DNA from: SAR324 cluster bacterium
GTDB taxonomy: Bacteria > SAR324 > JACQKK01
Reading direction: 5' to 3'
DNA length: 8,226 bases
Assembly (NCBI GenBank): GCA_027296185.1
Contig: JAPUJL010000341.1
Span: forward strand, 1-8,226
Shown: positions 1 to 6,722 of the stretch, piece after piece
Layout: each line of letters starts with the position of its first letter
How positions within the stretch are numbered: the stretch's first letter is position 1
Notes under the pieces: model-generated
What the model was told of the DNA's origin: nothing
What the model saw: only the letters and a program-made list of their open reading frames with translations
Databases searched by the model: none
Made by a program: the position numbers and the translations under genes

Positions 1-1422
1 TCCCCCCTCGTCCACCACCCGCAGGCCGCAGCTGGATTGCCCGGAGAGGATAGCGATGTCCCGCACGCCATCGGCGGGCTCGGCGATGCGCCGCCGCAAT
101 TCTCCGGCATCCGCCGGGTGCACCGCGGCGCCCAGGTCGAACTCGGCCAGCACCTGCCGCAGACGCTCGGCCCCCGTATCCGAGCGGGCGGCCAGGCAGA
201 CCTCGGCGCCGCCATCCCGCCAGCGCCGGAGCTGATCCATGATGCCGGCCAGAGCGTTGTGCACACTGGCGCCCGAGGCGGCGGCCAGGGAGCGCAGGGA
301 GCCGTTGTCCACGAACGGAAATACCAGGGAGGCCCCGTCGCCCTCGACCCGCAGCTCGTCCAGGGGCACCCGGTAGAACCCGCCCAGGGCCCGCTCCTGA
401 GCCGCGGGGTCGAGATAGAACGCCTCCGGTGGCACGGCCAGATTGCCCTGCTCCAAGCACAGCTCGTACTCCTGGAGCACCTCGTCCCAGGCGTCCCGCA
501 CCCGCCGCTCGATCCGGGCCGGGTCGTCCAGCAGCACGATCGTGTCTGTCGGCAAGGCCTCGTGGAGCCAGCCGGCCCGCTCGTAGAAGAGGGGCAGCAA
601 CTGCTCGCAGCCGGGAAAAGGCGCCCCGCGCTCCACGGCGGCGTGGAGCTGGCGATACCGCTCGCGGCTCACCTGGCTTTTGTAGTGAGGCAGGGCGGCC
701 AGCGCCCGGCGGGTGGTCTCCGCGTTCACCGCCACCTCGCTGGCCGGATAGAGCGTCACGGCTTCGAGGGGCTGGAAGGATTTTTGCGATTCCACCTCGA
801 ACAGCCGCAGGGACTCCAGCTCGTCGTCGAAGAAATCCAGCCGCACCGGATGGGGCAGCTGGGAGGGGAAGATATCGACGATGTCCCCACGGGCGCTGAA
901 CTCGCCCGCCGTCTCGACCAGGTCCACCCGCACGTAGCCGGCGGCGGCGAGCCGGGCCAGCAGCTCCCGCCGCGCGTAAGTGCCCCCCGCCTGGACGGTG
1001 AAGCGCAACGCCGCGAGGGTCTCCGGCGGGATGGTACCCTGCATCAGGGCCTGGGCCGTCACCACCAGCACCGGCCGCTCGCCCTCGGTCAGCGCGGCGA
1101 GGGCCTCCATGCGTTGGGTCAGCCCCTCCACCTGGGGAGAAAAGTTGTCGTAGGGCATCGTCTCCCAGTGGGGAAACAGCAGCGCGCGCTTTTTCGAGAG
1201 AAAAAAGGCGGTGTCCTGGAGCAGTTTCTCGGCGCTGTCCAGGGATTCGGTCACCAGCGCCAGGGGCCGTCCGGACGCTTCGGCCAACGCGGCCGCGAGC
1301 CATCCCTTGCCCGCGCCCGCCAGCCCGCTCAGCCCTAGAGGCTCCCGCCGCTCCACGCGGCGGACCGCCTCGGCGAGCAAAGGCGCGATCAAGCCCGATT
1401 CCATGAGGTTTTGCGCTTGCAT
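1..1422 (-). CDS. mfd: Transcription-repair coupling factor Mfd, N-terminal part (runs off left edge)
   Basis: Mfd recognises RNA polymerase stalled at DNA damage, displaces it with its translocase motor and recruits UvrA. Read on the minus strand, this is an uninterrupted frame of 474 codons with no stop before the window edge. E. coli Mfd has about 1,150 residues, so less than half is present: the UvrB-like region D1a-D2-D1b and most of D3. The RNA-polymerase-interacting and helicase-like domains lie outside. Conserved Mfd features are MPYDNFSPQ (residues 89-97, E. coli has PYDSFSP) and LDFFDDELESLR (195-206, E. coli LDFFDDEIDSLR). A Walker A-like remnant GLAGAGKG sits at 33-40, lacking the usual Ser/Thr after Lys. 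I chose ATG at 1422 because an in-frame stop lies about 36 nt upstream; a second in-frame ATG at 1404 is possible. Neither has a strong ribosome site. The gene is divergent from guaB. Identification is firm from family resemblance recalled from memory. Confidence 0.93.
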   Translation of the reverse strand, partial: MQAQNLMESGLIAPLLAEAVRRVERREPLGLSGLAGAGKGWLAAALAEASGRPLALVTESLDSAEKLLQDTAFFLSKKRALLFPHWETMPYDNFSPQVEGLTQRMEALAALTEGERPVLVVTAQALMQGTIPPETLAALRFTVQAGGTYARRELLARLAAAGYVRVDLVETAGEFSARGDIVDIFPSQLPHPVRLDFFDDELESLRLFEVESQKSFQPLEAVTLYPASEVAVNAETTRRALAALPHYKSQVSRERYRQLHAAVERGAPFPGCEQLLPLFYERAGWLHEALPTDTIVLLDDPARIERRVRDAWDEVLQEYELCLEQGNLAVPPEAFYLDPAAQERALGGFYRVPLDELRVEGDGASLVFPFVDNGSLRSLAAASGASVHNALAGIMDQLRRWRDGGAEVCLAARSDTGAERLRQVLAEFDLGAAVHPADAGELRRRIAEPADGVRDIAILSGQSSCGLRVVDEGG

Positions 1423-1669
1423 CCCGACCCGCAGGTGGTAGTATTTTGGGTTAAATCAAGGTTCAGTTTATCCCCGATATTGCGTGGGATTCCACCCTTT
1501 TTTCCGCGGGCAAAGCGCCACAGGAGCGGCGTCCCGATGCGAAGCAGCCAGACCCCGACGCGATCCTTCCGGGACCCCTCGGTCTCGTTGGGGCGGATTG
1601 CGCCGTGTGCAGGCGCCGCGTCCGGGATTCGGGATCGCCGGGCGGTTTCCGGTTCACACGGAGAAGCTC
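1423..1669. promoter_or_regulatory. Divergent intergenic region between mfd and guaB
   Basis: This 247-bp gap must hold the promoters of both mfd (leftward) and guaB (rightward). The stretch from about 1437 to 1503 is clearly more AT-rich than the rest of the window (TTTTGGGTTAAATC, CAGTTTATCC, GATATTG, then a run of T), which makes it the likely promoter zone for both genes. I could not find a convincing -35/-10 pair on either strand; the best plus-strand pairs match only about three of six bases per box. If guaB starts there, its mRNA has a leader of about 170 nt. Between 1510 and 1660 the sequence is GC-rich, with a weak 5-bp hairpin (GCGCC 1600-1604 with GGCGC 1612-1616). An open frame from 1484 runs into guaB, but its first 62 codons look nothing like IMP dehydrogenase. 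I recognise no riboswitch or RNA gene. Confidence 0.5.
1660..1663 (+). promoter_or_regulatory. Ribosome binding site of guaB
   Basis: GGAG lies 6 nt before the ATG at 1670. It decides the start of guaB, because the reading frame stays open for a further 62 codons upstream, to an ATG at 1484. The protein beginning at 1670 ([20 protein letters not shown]) starts where IMP dehydrogenases usually start. Confidence 0.75.
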
Positions 1670-3145
1670 ATGCTAACGGAACGAATTGACCTGGGCCTCA
1701 CGTTCGACGACGTGTTGCTGGTTCCCGCACGCTCGGATATCCACCCCACCGAAGCGGATCTGACCACCCGGTTTACCCGCAACATCAAGCTGAACATGCC
1801 GTTGGTCAGCGCGGCCATGGACACGGTCACGGAATACCGCACCGCGATCTGCATGGCCCAGGAGGGTGGCGTGGGGGTCATTCACAAGAACATGAGCGTC
1901 GAAGAGCAGTCCATGCAGGTGGACCTGGTCAAGCGCTCGGAGAGCGGGATGATCGCCAACCCGATCACCATCTCCCCCGGCGCCAAGGTGGAAGCGGCGC
2001 TGGAGATGATGGATAAATTCCGCATCTCCGGCGTGCCGGTCACCCAGGGCAAGGAGTTGGTCGGCATCCTGACCAACCGCGACATCCGCTTCGAGACCGA
2101 TTTCGACCAGCCCGTGCGCAACCTCATGACCCAGGGCCGGGACAAGCTGATCACCGTGGCGCCGGGCATCAGCCAGGAGCGCTCCAAGGAGCTGCTGCAC
2201 CAGCACCGCATCGAAAAGCTGCTCGTGGTCAACGACCGCTTCGAGCTGGTGGGGCTGATCACCGTCAAGGACATCGAGAAGGCCCGCAAGTATCCCAACG
2301 CCTGCAAGGACGAGCGGGGGCGGCTCCGCGTGGGCGCGGCGGTAGGCGTCGGCCGGGATCACATGGAACGCACCGAGGCGGCCCTGGCTTCCGGAGCGGA
2401 CGTGATCGTGGTGGATACGGCCCATGCCCACAGCGGCGCGGTGATCGAGGTAATCGAGGCGATCCGCTCCGAATTCCCCGACGCCGAGCTGGTGGGCGGC
2501 AACATCGTCACGGGCGAGGCCGCCGAGGCGCTGATCCGGGCGGGGGTGGACGCGGTGAAGGTGGGCATCGGCCCCGGCTCGATCTGCACCACCCGCATCG
2601 TCGCGGGGGTGGGCGTGCCCCAGCTGACCGCCATTCATCAGGTGGCCGCCACGACCGCGAAGCACGACATTCCCCTCATCTCCGACGGCGGCATCAAGTA
2701 TTCCGGGGACATCGTCAAGGCCCTGGCCGCCGGGGCGGAGACCACCATGTTGGGCAACCTCTTCGCCGGCACCGACGAGAGCCCGGGTCAGACGATCCTG
2801 TTCCAGGGGCGCCGCTACAAGTTATACCGCGGCATGGGCTCCCTCAGCGCCATGGCCAAGGGGTCGGCGGACCGCTACTTCCAGGAAAACGTCACCGAGC
2901 CCATGAAGCTCGTGCCCGAGGGTGTGGAGGGGCGGGTGCCCTACCGGGGAGCGCTGGCCGAGCACATCAACCAGCTCGTGGGCGGCCTTCGTTCGGGCAT
3001 GGGATACGTGGGCGCCGCCGACGTGCAGCAGTTGCGCACCGAGGCGCGGTTCCTCCGGGTGACTTTCGCCGGTCTCCAGGAAGGTCACGTCCACGACGTC
3101 TTCGTCACCGAGGAGGCGCCCAACTACCCGGTCACCGGCACATGA
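1670..3145 (+). CDS. guaB: Inosine-5'-monophosphate dehydrogenase
   Basis: This cytosolic enzyme oxidises IMP to XMP with NAD+, the committed step of guanine nucleotide synthesis. The protein has 491 residues, normal for a bacterial IMPDH. The N-terminal barrel segment has FDDVLLVPA (12-20) and the MDTVTE motif (50-55). Two CBS domains occupy about 92-145 and 150-206, inserted in the barrel as is usual; in bacterial IMPDHs they bind ATP/GTP-type regulators. The catalytic loop is GPGSICTTR, with the nucleophile Cys306. [10 protein letters not shown] forms the IMP phosphate-binding region. The mobile flap contains GSADRYFQ, with the Arg402-Tyr403 pair matching E. coli Arg401-Tyr402. All expected catalytic residues are present, so the enzyme should be active. 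The start is fixed by GGAG at 1660-1663. The stop overlaps the start of the next gene by 4 nt. guaA, which often follows guaB, is not in this window. Confidence 0.98.
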   Translation: MLTERIDLGLTFDDVLLVPARSDIHPTEADLTTRFTRNIKLNMPLVSAAMDTVTEYRTAICMAQEGGVGVIHKNMSVEEQSMQVDLVKRSESGMIANPITISPGAKVEAALEMMDKFRISGVPVTQGKELVGILTNRDIRFETDFDQPVRNLMTQGRDKLITVAPGISQERSKELLHQHRIEKLLVVNDRFELVGLITVKDIEKARKYPNACKDERGRLRVGAAVGVGRDHMERTEAALASGADVIVVDTAHAHSGAVIEVIEAIRSEFPDAELVGGNIVTGEAAEALIRAGVDAVKVGIGPGSICTTRIVAGVGVPQLTAIHQVAATTAKHDIPLISDGGIKYSGDIVKALAAGAETTMLGNLFAGTDESPGQTILFQGRRYKLYRGMGSLSAMAKGSADRYFQENVTEPMKLVPEGVEGRVPYRGALAEHINQLVGGLRSGMGYVGAADVQQLRTEARFLRVTFAGLQEGHVHDVFVTEEAPNYPVTGT

Positions 3146-4272
3146 TCCATCGTCGGACATTGCCGCGGGACCCCCCTGCTCCGTGGGGGAGGCGCCTGTC
3201 CGCGGCGCTGACGGGAGCGCTCGTAGCCGCCGGCCTGGCCGCCCTGGCGGCCAGTGCCGGGTGCTCCTTCCATTACGCCCAGGGTCAGGCTCTGGAGGCC
3301 CAGGAACGCTGGGAGGAGGCGTCCATCGAATACCGGCTGGCCTTCGTCGAGGATCCGGACGATCCGGATTACCGCGACGCCCTGGAGCGCATGAACAAGG
3401 TGGTGGCCCGGGAGAACTACGAGCGCTACCAGGAATATTTGGCGGGCAAGGAATTCCGCAAGGCCTACCACCGCCTCTCCGACGCCTCGAGTCAGGATCC
3501 GTCGTTCGAGCCCGTGCGGGAGGAGCAAGAAAAGTGGGTGCGGGTGCTGCTCAGCGGGCGGGTGCTGCTTTCCTTCGAGTCGCTGCGGACGAACCTCTCT
3601 CTGGCCGACGAGATTCGCTTGTTCGCCCGCTTCAACACGCCCAACCCGGGTCAGACGGTCGAGGGGGAGATCGACATCGACACGGGCATCTTCTTCGTCG
3701 AGGACCTGCTCTACGAACCGCCCGACCGGTTGCTGGTCTACTACACCCTAAACTCCATCGGGGTGAGCCTGGTTCAGGGCCGGAGTTCGAGGCGCCAATT
3801 CACCAGCACCCAGGTCATCCGCTTGGTCAACTTCCGCACGCCGGTGCTGGAAGCGTTCGAGGGCGAGCTGGACTTCGGGGATAAAGGCGAGCCGAAGCCG
3901 ATCCAATCCCACCGGGATGGCCTGCCCGCCACCGAAGCGAATCGATTTGCCGGCCAGGAGCATTGGTATCCGCCGGTCAATTTGCGCTACTCCATGACGG
4001 CGGAAGGGGAGCGAGTCGTGGTCGACACCCGGCAAGGGCGCAGCGAATTCCTGCCCCGGTTCCTCTACCTCAACCGGGAAGCCCGCCGCCTGTTCGTGGG
4101 GTTCGGACATTACGAGATTCTCCAGCATCCCGACACTCGGCGCTGGGGCGTCACCCGCTTAGCCCTGGATGAATCGGACTATTTCCGCCGCTTGTCCAGA
4201 AACATTGCTTTACAACCCTACTTTTTTTACCATGGCCATGTGCTCGAGTTCGTCGAGCGCGAGCGCGGCTGA
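3142..4272 (+). CDS. Predicted TPR-like lipoprotein of unknown function
   Basis: I do not recognise this 376-residue protein. It starts with a basic stretch (HRR, R17-R18), then a hydrophobic segment (about 19-40) ending at Cys41 in LAASAGC. This resembles a lipoprotein signal peptide, although Ser at -3 is not the preferred Leu. Ser42 rather than Asp after the Cys would favour outer-membrane placement in a proteobacterium-like Lol system. Residues about 43-76 and 93-124 look like two TPR-type helical hairpins ([36 protein letters not shown]). From about 140 to the end the protein looks beta-rich, with many aromatic residues and no known motif. Its ATG overlaps the guaB stop (ATGA) and no Shine-Dalgarno sequence precedes it, so translation probably depends on ribosomes finishing guaB. 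A periplasmic or outer-membrane scaffold is a reasonable guess; any tie to the ftsEX-envC genes downstream is inference from position only. Confidence 0.85.
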   Translation: MIHRRTLPRDPPAPWGRRLSAALTGALVAAGLAALAASAGCSFHYAQGQALEAQERWEEASIEYRLAFVEDPDDPDYRDALERMNKVVARENYERYQEYLAGKEFRKAYHRLSDASSQDPSFEPVREEQEKWVRVLLSGRVLLSFESLRTNLSLADEIRLFARFNTPNPGQTVEGEIDIDTGIFFVEDLLYEPPDRLLVYYTLNSIGVSLVQGRSSRRQFTSTQVIRLVNFRTPVLEAFEGELDFGDKGEPKPIQSHRDGLPATEANRFAGQEHWYPPVNLRYSMTAEGERVVVDTRQGRSEFLPRFLYLNREARRLFVGFGHYEILQHPDTRRWGVTRLALDESDYFRRLSRNIALQPYFFYHGHVLEFVERERG

Positions 4273-4290
4273 GGCCGCCGTGAGCGGCCT
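4272..4290 (+). terminator. Hairpin directly after the lipoprotein gene
   Basis: AGGCCGC (4272-4278) pairs perfectly with GCGGCCT (4284-4290) around a CGTGA loop, beginning on the last base of the stop codon. No T-run follows (TTCGGAG), so it is not a classical intrinsic terminator. It could attenuate transcription, protect the 3' end of an mRNA, or be chance in GC-rich DNA. Confidence 0.35.
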
Positions 4291-4341
4291 TCGGAGCCCC
4301 ACTCGGCGGATTGGGCCGCCGCAAATGCAGCACGGGACGGC

Positions 4342-4929
4342 ATGACGGCAAGGGAGAACACAAACGCGGGTTTGCCCAGCATCGCTATTTATCCCCCCAG
4401 TAAGCGGCGGGATTACCTCATGCTGGTCGCGGCGGTGGCAGCCTCGGACGAGGAACTGCACCCGGACGAATTGGAGTTGCTCAATCGCTGGATGAAGGAA
4501 TTCGAGTTGCCCTCCCGGTACAAGCGCGCCGTTCTGGCCGCAGCGTACGACGAACCCCCGAACATCGACAAAATCCAACGGCGCCTGTCCAAGACCGATC
4601 TCGTCTACAGCCTCATGCTGGACATGATGGGCATGGCCATGGCGGACGGGGTGCTGATGGACGATGAGCGCATTCTGTTGCGGGACGTCGCCGACACGCT
4701 CGAGATCGACCCGATCGATTTCAACATCCTCATCGAGTTCGTCCATTCGGCCCACCACGCCTCGTTCCTGTCCAATCCGGAACCCCTCTACGAGCACAAC
4801 ATCGAGTCGGCTTTCGAGTTGCTGAAGCACAGGCGGGTGCGGCTGTTTGCCCATACGCTTCTGTGCGTGGTGTCGCCCGAGTTCGATCGAGTGCTCAAGG
4901 AGCGGTGGTTCGCGTCTCAGACCGATTGA
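4342..4929 (+). CDS. TerB-like (tellurite-resistance/DjlA-type) domain protein
   Basis: This 195-residue, probably cytosolic, all-helical protein has no signal peptide or membrane segment. It carries two related helix-acidic loop-helix units: MLVAAVAASDEELHPDELEL (27-46) and MAMADGVLMDDERILLRDVA (98-117). The pattern of small hydrophobics, A-S/A-D, a short loop and a D/E-D-E helix is the hallmark of TerB-like domains, whose acidic residues can bind metal. The C-terminal third (about 120-195) is helical and unrecognised. TerB domains occur in tellurite-resistance operons and in many membrane-stress contexts, and no biochemical function can be assigned here. The ATG has GGGA at 4334-4337, 4 nt upstream, close but usable. 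It lies 69 nt after the lipoprotein gene and 167 nt before ftsE, on the same strand. No other ter genes are nearby, so tellurite resistance should not be inferred. Confidence 0.8.
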   Translation: MTARENTNAGLPSIAIYPPSKRRDYLMLVAAVAASDEELHPDELELLNRWMKEFELPSRYKRAVLAAAYDEPPNIDKIQRRLSKTDLVYSLMLDMMGMAMADGVLMDDERILLRDVADTLEIDPIDFNILIEFVHSAHHASFLSNPEPLYEHNIESAFELLKHRRVRLFAHTLLCVVSPEFDRVLKERWFASQTD

Positions 4930-4945
4930 GACCGTCCATTCGAGC

Positions 4946-4974
4946 CGTGGCGCCCGGGGGGCGGACCCCCCACG
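4946..4974 (+). terminator. Strong GC hairpin after the TerB-like gene
   Basis: Six G (4956-4961) face six C (4966-4971) across a short CGGA loop. An alternative fold pairs GTGG (4947-4950) with CCAC (4970-4973). It starts about 20 nt after the TerB-like stop codon, where a terminator would be expected, but no T-run follows. It may be a Rho-assisted or weak terminator separating this gene from the ftsEX operon. Confidence 0.4.
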
Positions 4975-4986
4975 ACACAGAAGCTT

Positions 4987-5006
4987 GGGTGCCGGGCGGG
5001 GCACCC
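4987..5006 (+). terminator. Second hairpin in the gap before ftsE
   Basis: GGGTGCC (4987-4993) pairs perfectly with GGCACCC (5000-5006) around a six-base loop. It follows the previous hairpin by about 15 nt and again has no T-run. The remaining 90 nt to ftsE (5007-5096) contain a small AT-richer spot (GTAAATT, near 5024-5030) that could be part of a promoter, but I see no convincing -35/-10 pair. Confidence 0.35.
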
Positions 5007-5096
5007 GCAGCCCGTGCAGCGGCGTAAATTCGGTGGGGCGCGGGCGATCGGCACCCGGGCGAATGGGTTCCGCCCGCTCAACCAGCCTACGGTCCC

Positions 5097-5825
5097 ATGA
5101 TCGAGTTCGACGGGGTTAGCAAAAGCTACCTGGGGATGCGCCCCGTGCTCGAAAACGTCGTGCTACGGGTGAAGCGGGGGGACTTCTTGTACCTCACCGG
5201 CGTGAGCGGCGCGGGCAAGACCACCGTGTTCAAGCTGCTGATGCTGCTGGAGCGTCCCACCGCCGGCACGATCAAATTGAACGGCGCGGAGGTGACCGCC
5301 CTCGATTCCCGCCAAACCGCGTTCCACCGCCGGCGGATCGGCATGGTGTTCCAGGATTACCGGCTGCTGCCGCGGCTCTCCATCGAGGAGAACGTGGCGC
5401 TGCCTCTGCGGGTGGCGGGCTTGCCGCGGGTGCAGGTGCGAAAGCGCACCGCGGAATGCCTGCGGTGGGTGGGTCTGGAGGAGCGCCGCCAGGAGCTCGT
5501 GCAGGTTCTATCCGGGGGTGAGCAGCAACTCGTTGCCATCTCCCGGGCGATGGCGTTCGATCCGCCGGTCGTGCTGGCCGACGAGCCCACGGGCAACCTG
5601 GATCAGAACATGGCCCACACCGTGATGTCGCTGCTCCAACGGATCAATCAGCGGGGCACCACGGTTATCGTGGCGACCCACGATTTACACCTGATCCGCT
5701 CCTTCCGCGCGCGGACGTTGCTGATCAAGGATCGCGCGATCCACGAGGTGCGCCTGGTGGATCACCCGGATTCCCCCTTTTCGCCCGAGGCAGAACGGAG
5801 CCTGGGCGCCGTCCCCACCGGCTGA
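5097..5825 (+). CDS. ftsE: Cell-division ABC transporter ATP-binding subunit FtsE
   Basis: FtsE is the cytosolic ATPase that drives FtsX at the division site; the complex does not transport a substrate but signals across the membrane to activate cell-wall hydrolases. The 242-residue protein begins MIEFDGVSKSY, typical of FtsE. Walker A is GVSGAGKT (35-42), the Q-loop Gln is in MVFQDYRLLP (Q86), the signature is LSGGE (138-142), Walker B is VVLADEPTGNLD (158-169, catalytic Glu163) and the switch His is H195 in ATHDLHL. All ATP-hydrolysis residues are intact. Two changes stand out: the signature continues QQLVAIS where FtsE and relatives usually have QQRVAIA, so Arg145 is Leu and Ala149 is Ser. 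The C-terminal tail is about 20 residues longer than E. coli FtsE (222 aa). No clear ribosome site precedes the ATG. ftsX follows after 3 nt. Confidence 0.96.
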   Translation: MIEFDGVSKSYLGMRPVLENVVLRVKRGDFLYLTGVSGAGKTTVFKLLMLLERPTAGTIKLNGAEVTALDSRQTAFHRRRIGMVFQDYRLLPRLSIEENVALPLRVAGLPRVQVRKRTAECLRWVGLEERRQELVQVLSGGEQQLVAISRAMAFDPPVVLADEPTGNLDQNMAHTVMSLLQRINQRGTTVIVATHDLHLIRSFRARTLLIKDRAIHEVRLVDHPDSPFSPEAERSLGAVPTG

Positions 5826-5828
5826 GCG

Positions 5829-6722
5829 ATGTATTTCTCCTACGGAATTCCCCGCGGCCTGCAGAGCATCCGCACCGACTGGCGCGCTTCGATCTACAGC
5901 ACGCTGATCATCGCCGCCTCCTTCGCCATGCTGGGCATCGGCGTGCTGCTCTATTTGAATGTGGTGCACATCTCGCGCATTTGGCTGGCCAACACGACGG
6001 TTTCCTTGTTTCTCGATCAGGGGATCAGCGCCGAGCGGCGTCAGGCGGTGCTTGAGCGGGTGCGGGCCGATCCCGCCGTGATCCATGCGATCGAGGTGAG
6101 CCCCCAGGAGGGGCTGAGCCAGTTGGCCGGCAAGCTGGGCGCCGACCACGGCCTGATGAACGGGGTCGACCCGGCCAACCTGCCCTACACGATCGATTTC
6201 GACCTCAGCGTCGACGAGCGCGCCAACATCCGGAAGATCGCCGCCCGGTACGGTGCCCTCGAGGGGGTGGGCGAGGTGGTCTACGCCGAACGGGCGCTGG
6301 AAAAGGTGCGGCTGTTCCTGCTGGTCACCCAGGCGGTGGGGCTGTTCTTCATCGCGCTGATCGTGCTGTCGTTTCTATTCATCGTCTCCAATTCGACCAA
6401 GCTTTCCCTGCACACGCGGCGCGACGAGATCGAGATCCTCTCCGCCGTGGGTGCCACCCGCAGCGTGATCAGCTCGAGCTTCGTGATCGAGGGGATGACG
6501 TTGTCGGGCGCCGGATTCCTGATCGCCCTGGGCATCGCCTGGGTGAGCTATCAACTCATTGTCGCGGCCTTGATCTGGAACCCCGCCACCTCCGCCCTGG
6601 GCGAGCGGACGCTGTTCTTTCCCCTGAAAATGCTGCTGCCCGCCTTCGCCGCCGCGGTGCTGCTGGGGGGCGCGGGCAGTCACATCTCCGTGTCCCGGAT
6701 GCTGCGGGGGATCGAGGGATGA
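5829..6722 (+). CDS. ftsX: Cell-division ABC transporter membrane subunit FtsX
   Basis: FtsX is the inner-membrane partner of FtsE; its periplasmic loop binds an EnvC-type activator and relays the ATPase state to cell-wall hydrolases. The 297-residue protein shows the family topology: a short cytosolic N-terminus (YGIPRGLQSIRTDWRAS), TM1 about 21-46, a periplasmic domain about 47-160 that includes the family-typical NLPYTIDFDLS (117-127), TM2 about 162-187, the cytosolic coupling motif HTRRDEIEILSAVGATRSVI (195-214), TM3 about 217-248 and TM4 about 264-283. The coupling motif is among the most conserved in FtsX. The gene starts 3 nt after the ftsE stop and its own stop overlaps the next ATG (ATGA), so the three genes are almost certainly one operon. 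Confidence 0.96.
   Translation: MYFSYGIPRGLQSIRTDWRASIYSTLIIAASFAMLGIGVLLYLNVVHISRIWLANTTVSLFLDQGISAERRQAVLERVRADPAVIHAIEVSPQEGLSQLAGKLGADHGLMNGVDPANLPYTIDFDLSVDERANIRKIAARYGALEGVGEVVYAERALEKVRLFLLVTQAVGLFFIALIVLSFLFIVSNSTKLSLHTRRDEIEILSAVGATRSVISSSFVIEGMTLSGAGFLIALGIAWVSYQLIVAALIWNPATSALGERTLFFPLKMLLPAFAAAVLLGGAGSHISVSRMLRGIEG

Noticed and set aside
37..1338. Long plus-strand open frame (433 codons) opposite mfd
   Set aside because: It is rich in Gly, Pro, Gln, His and Arg with no domain logic, while the minus strand encodes clear Mfd motifs. It is a GC-driven antisense shadow.
1484..1669. Possible 62-residue N-terminal extension of IMP dehydrogenase
   Set aside because: The extra residues have no IMPDH character, and a ribosome site sits just before the ATG at 1670, where the family normally starts.
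1673..2665. Minus-strand open frame (330 codons) opposite guaB
   Set aside because: Asp/His/Gly-rich low-information translation opposite an unmistakable IMP dehydrogenase; a shadow frame.
4342..4929. Tellurite-resistance operon
   Set aside because: Only one TerB-like gene is present, with no terA, terC, terD or terZ neighbours; the domain alone does not imply tellurite resistance.
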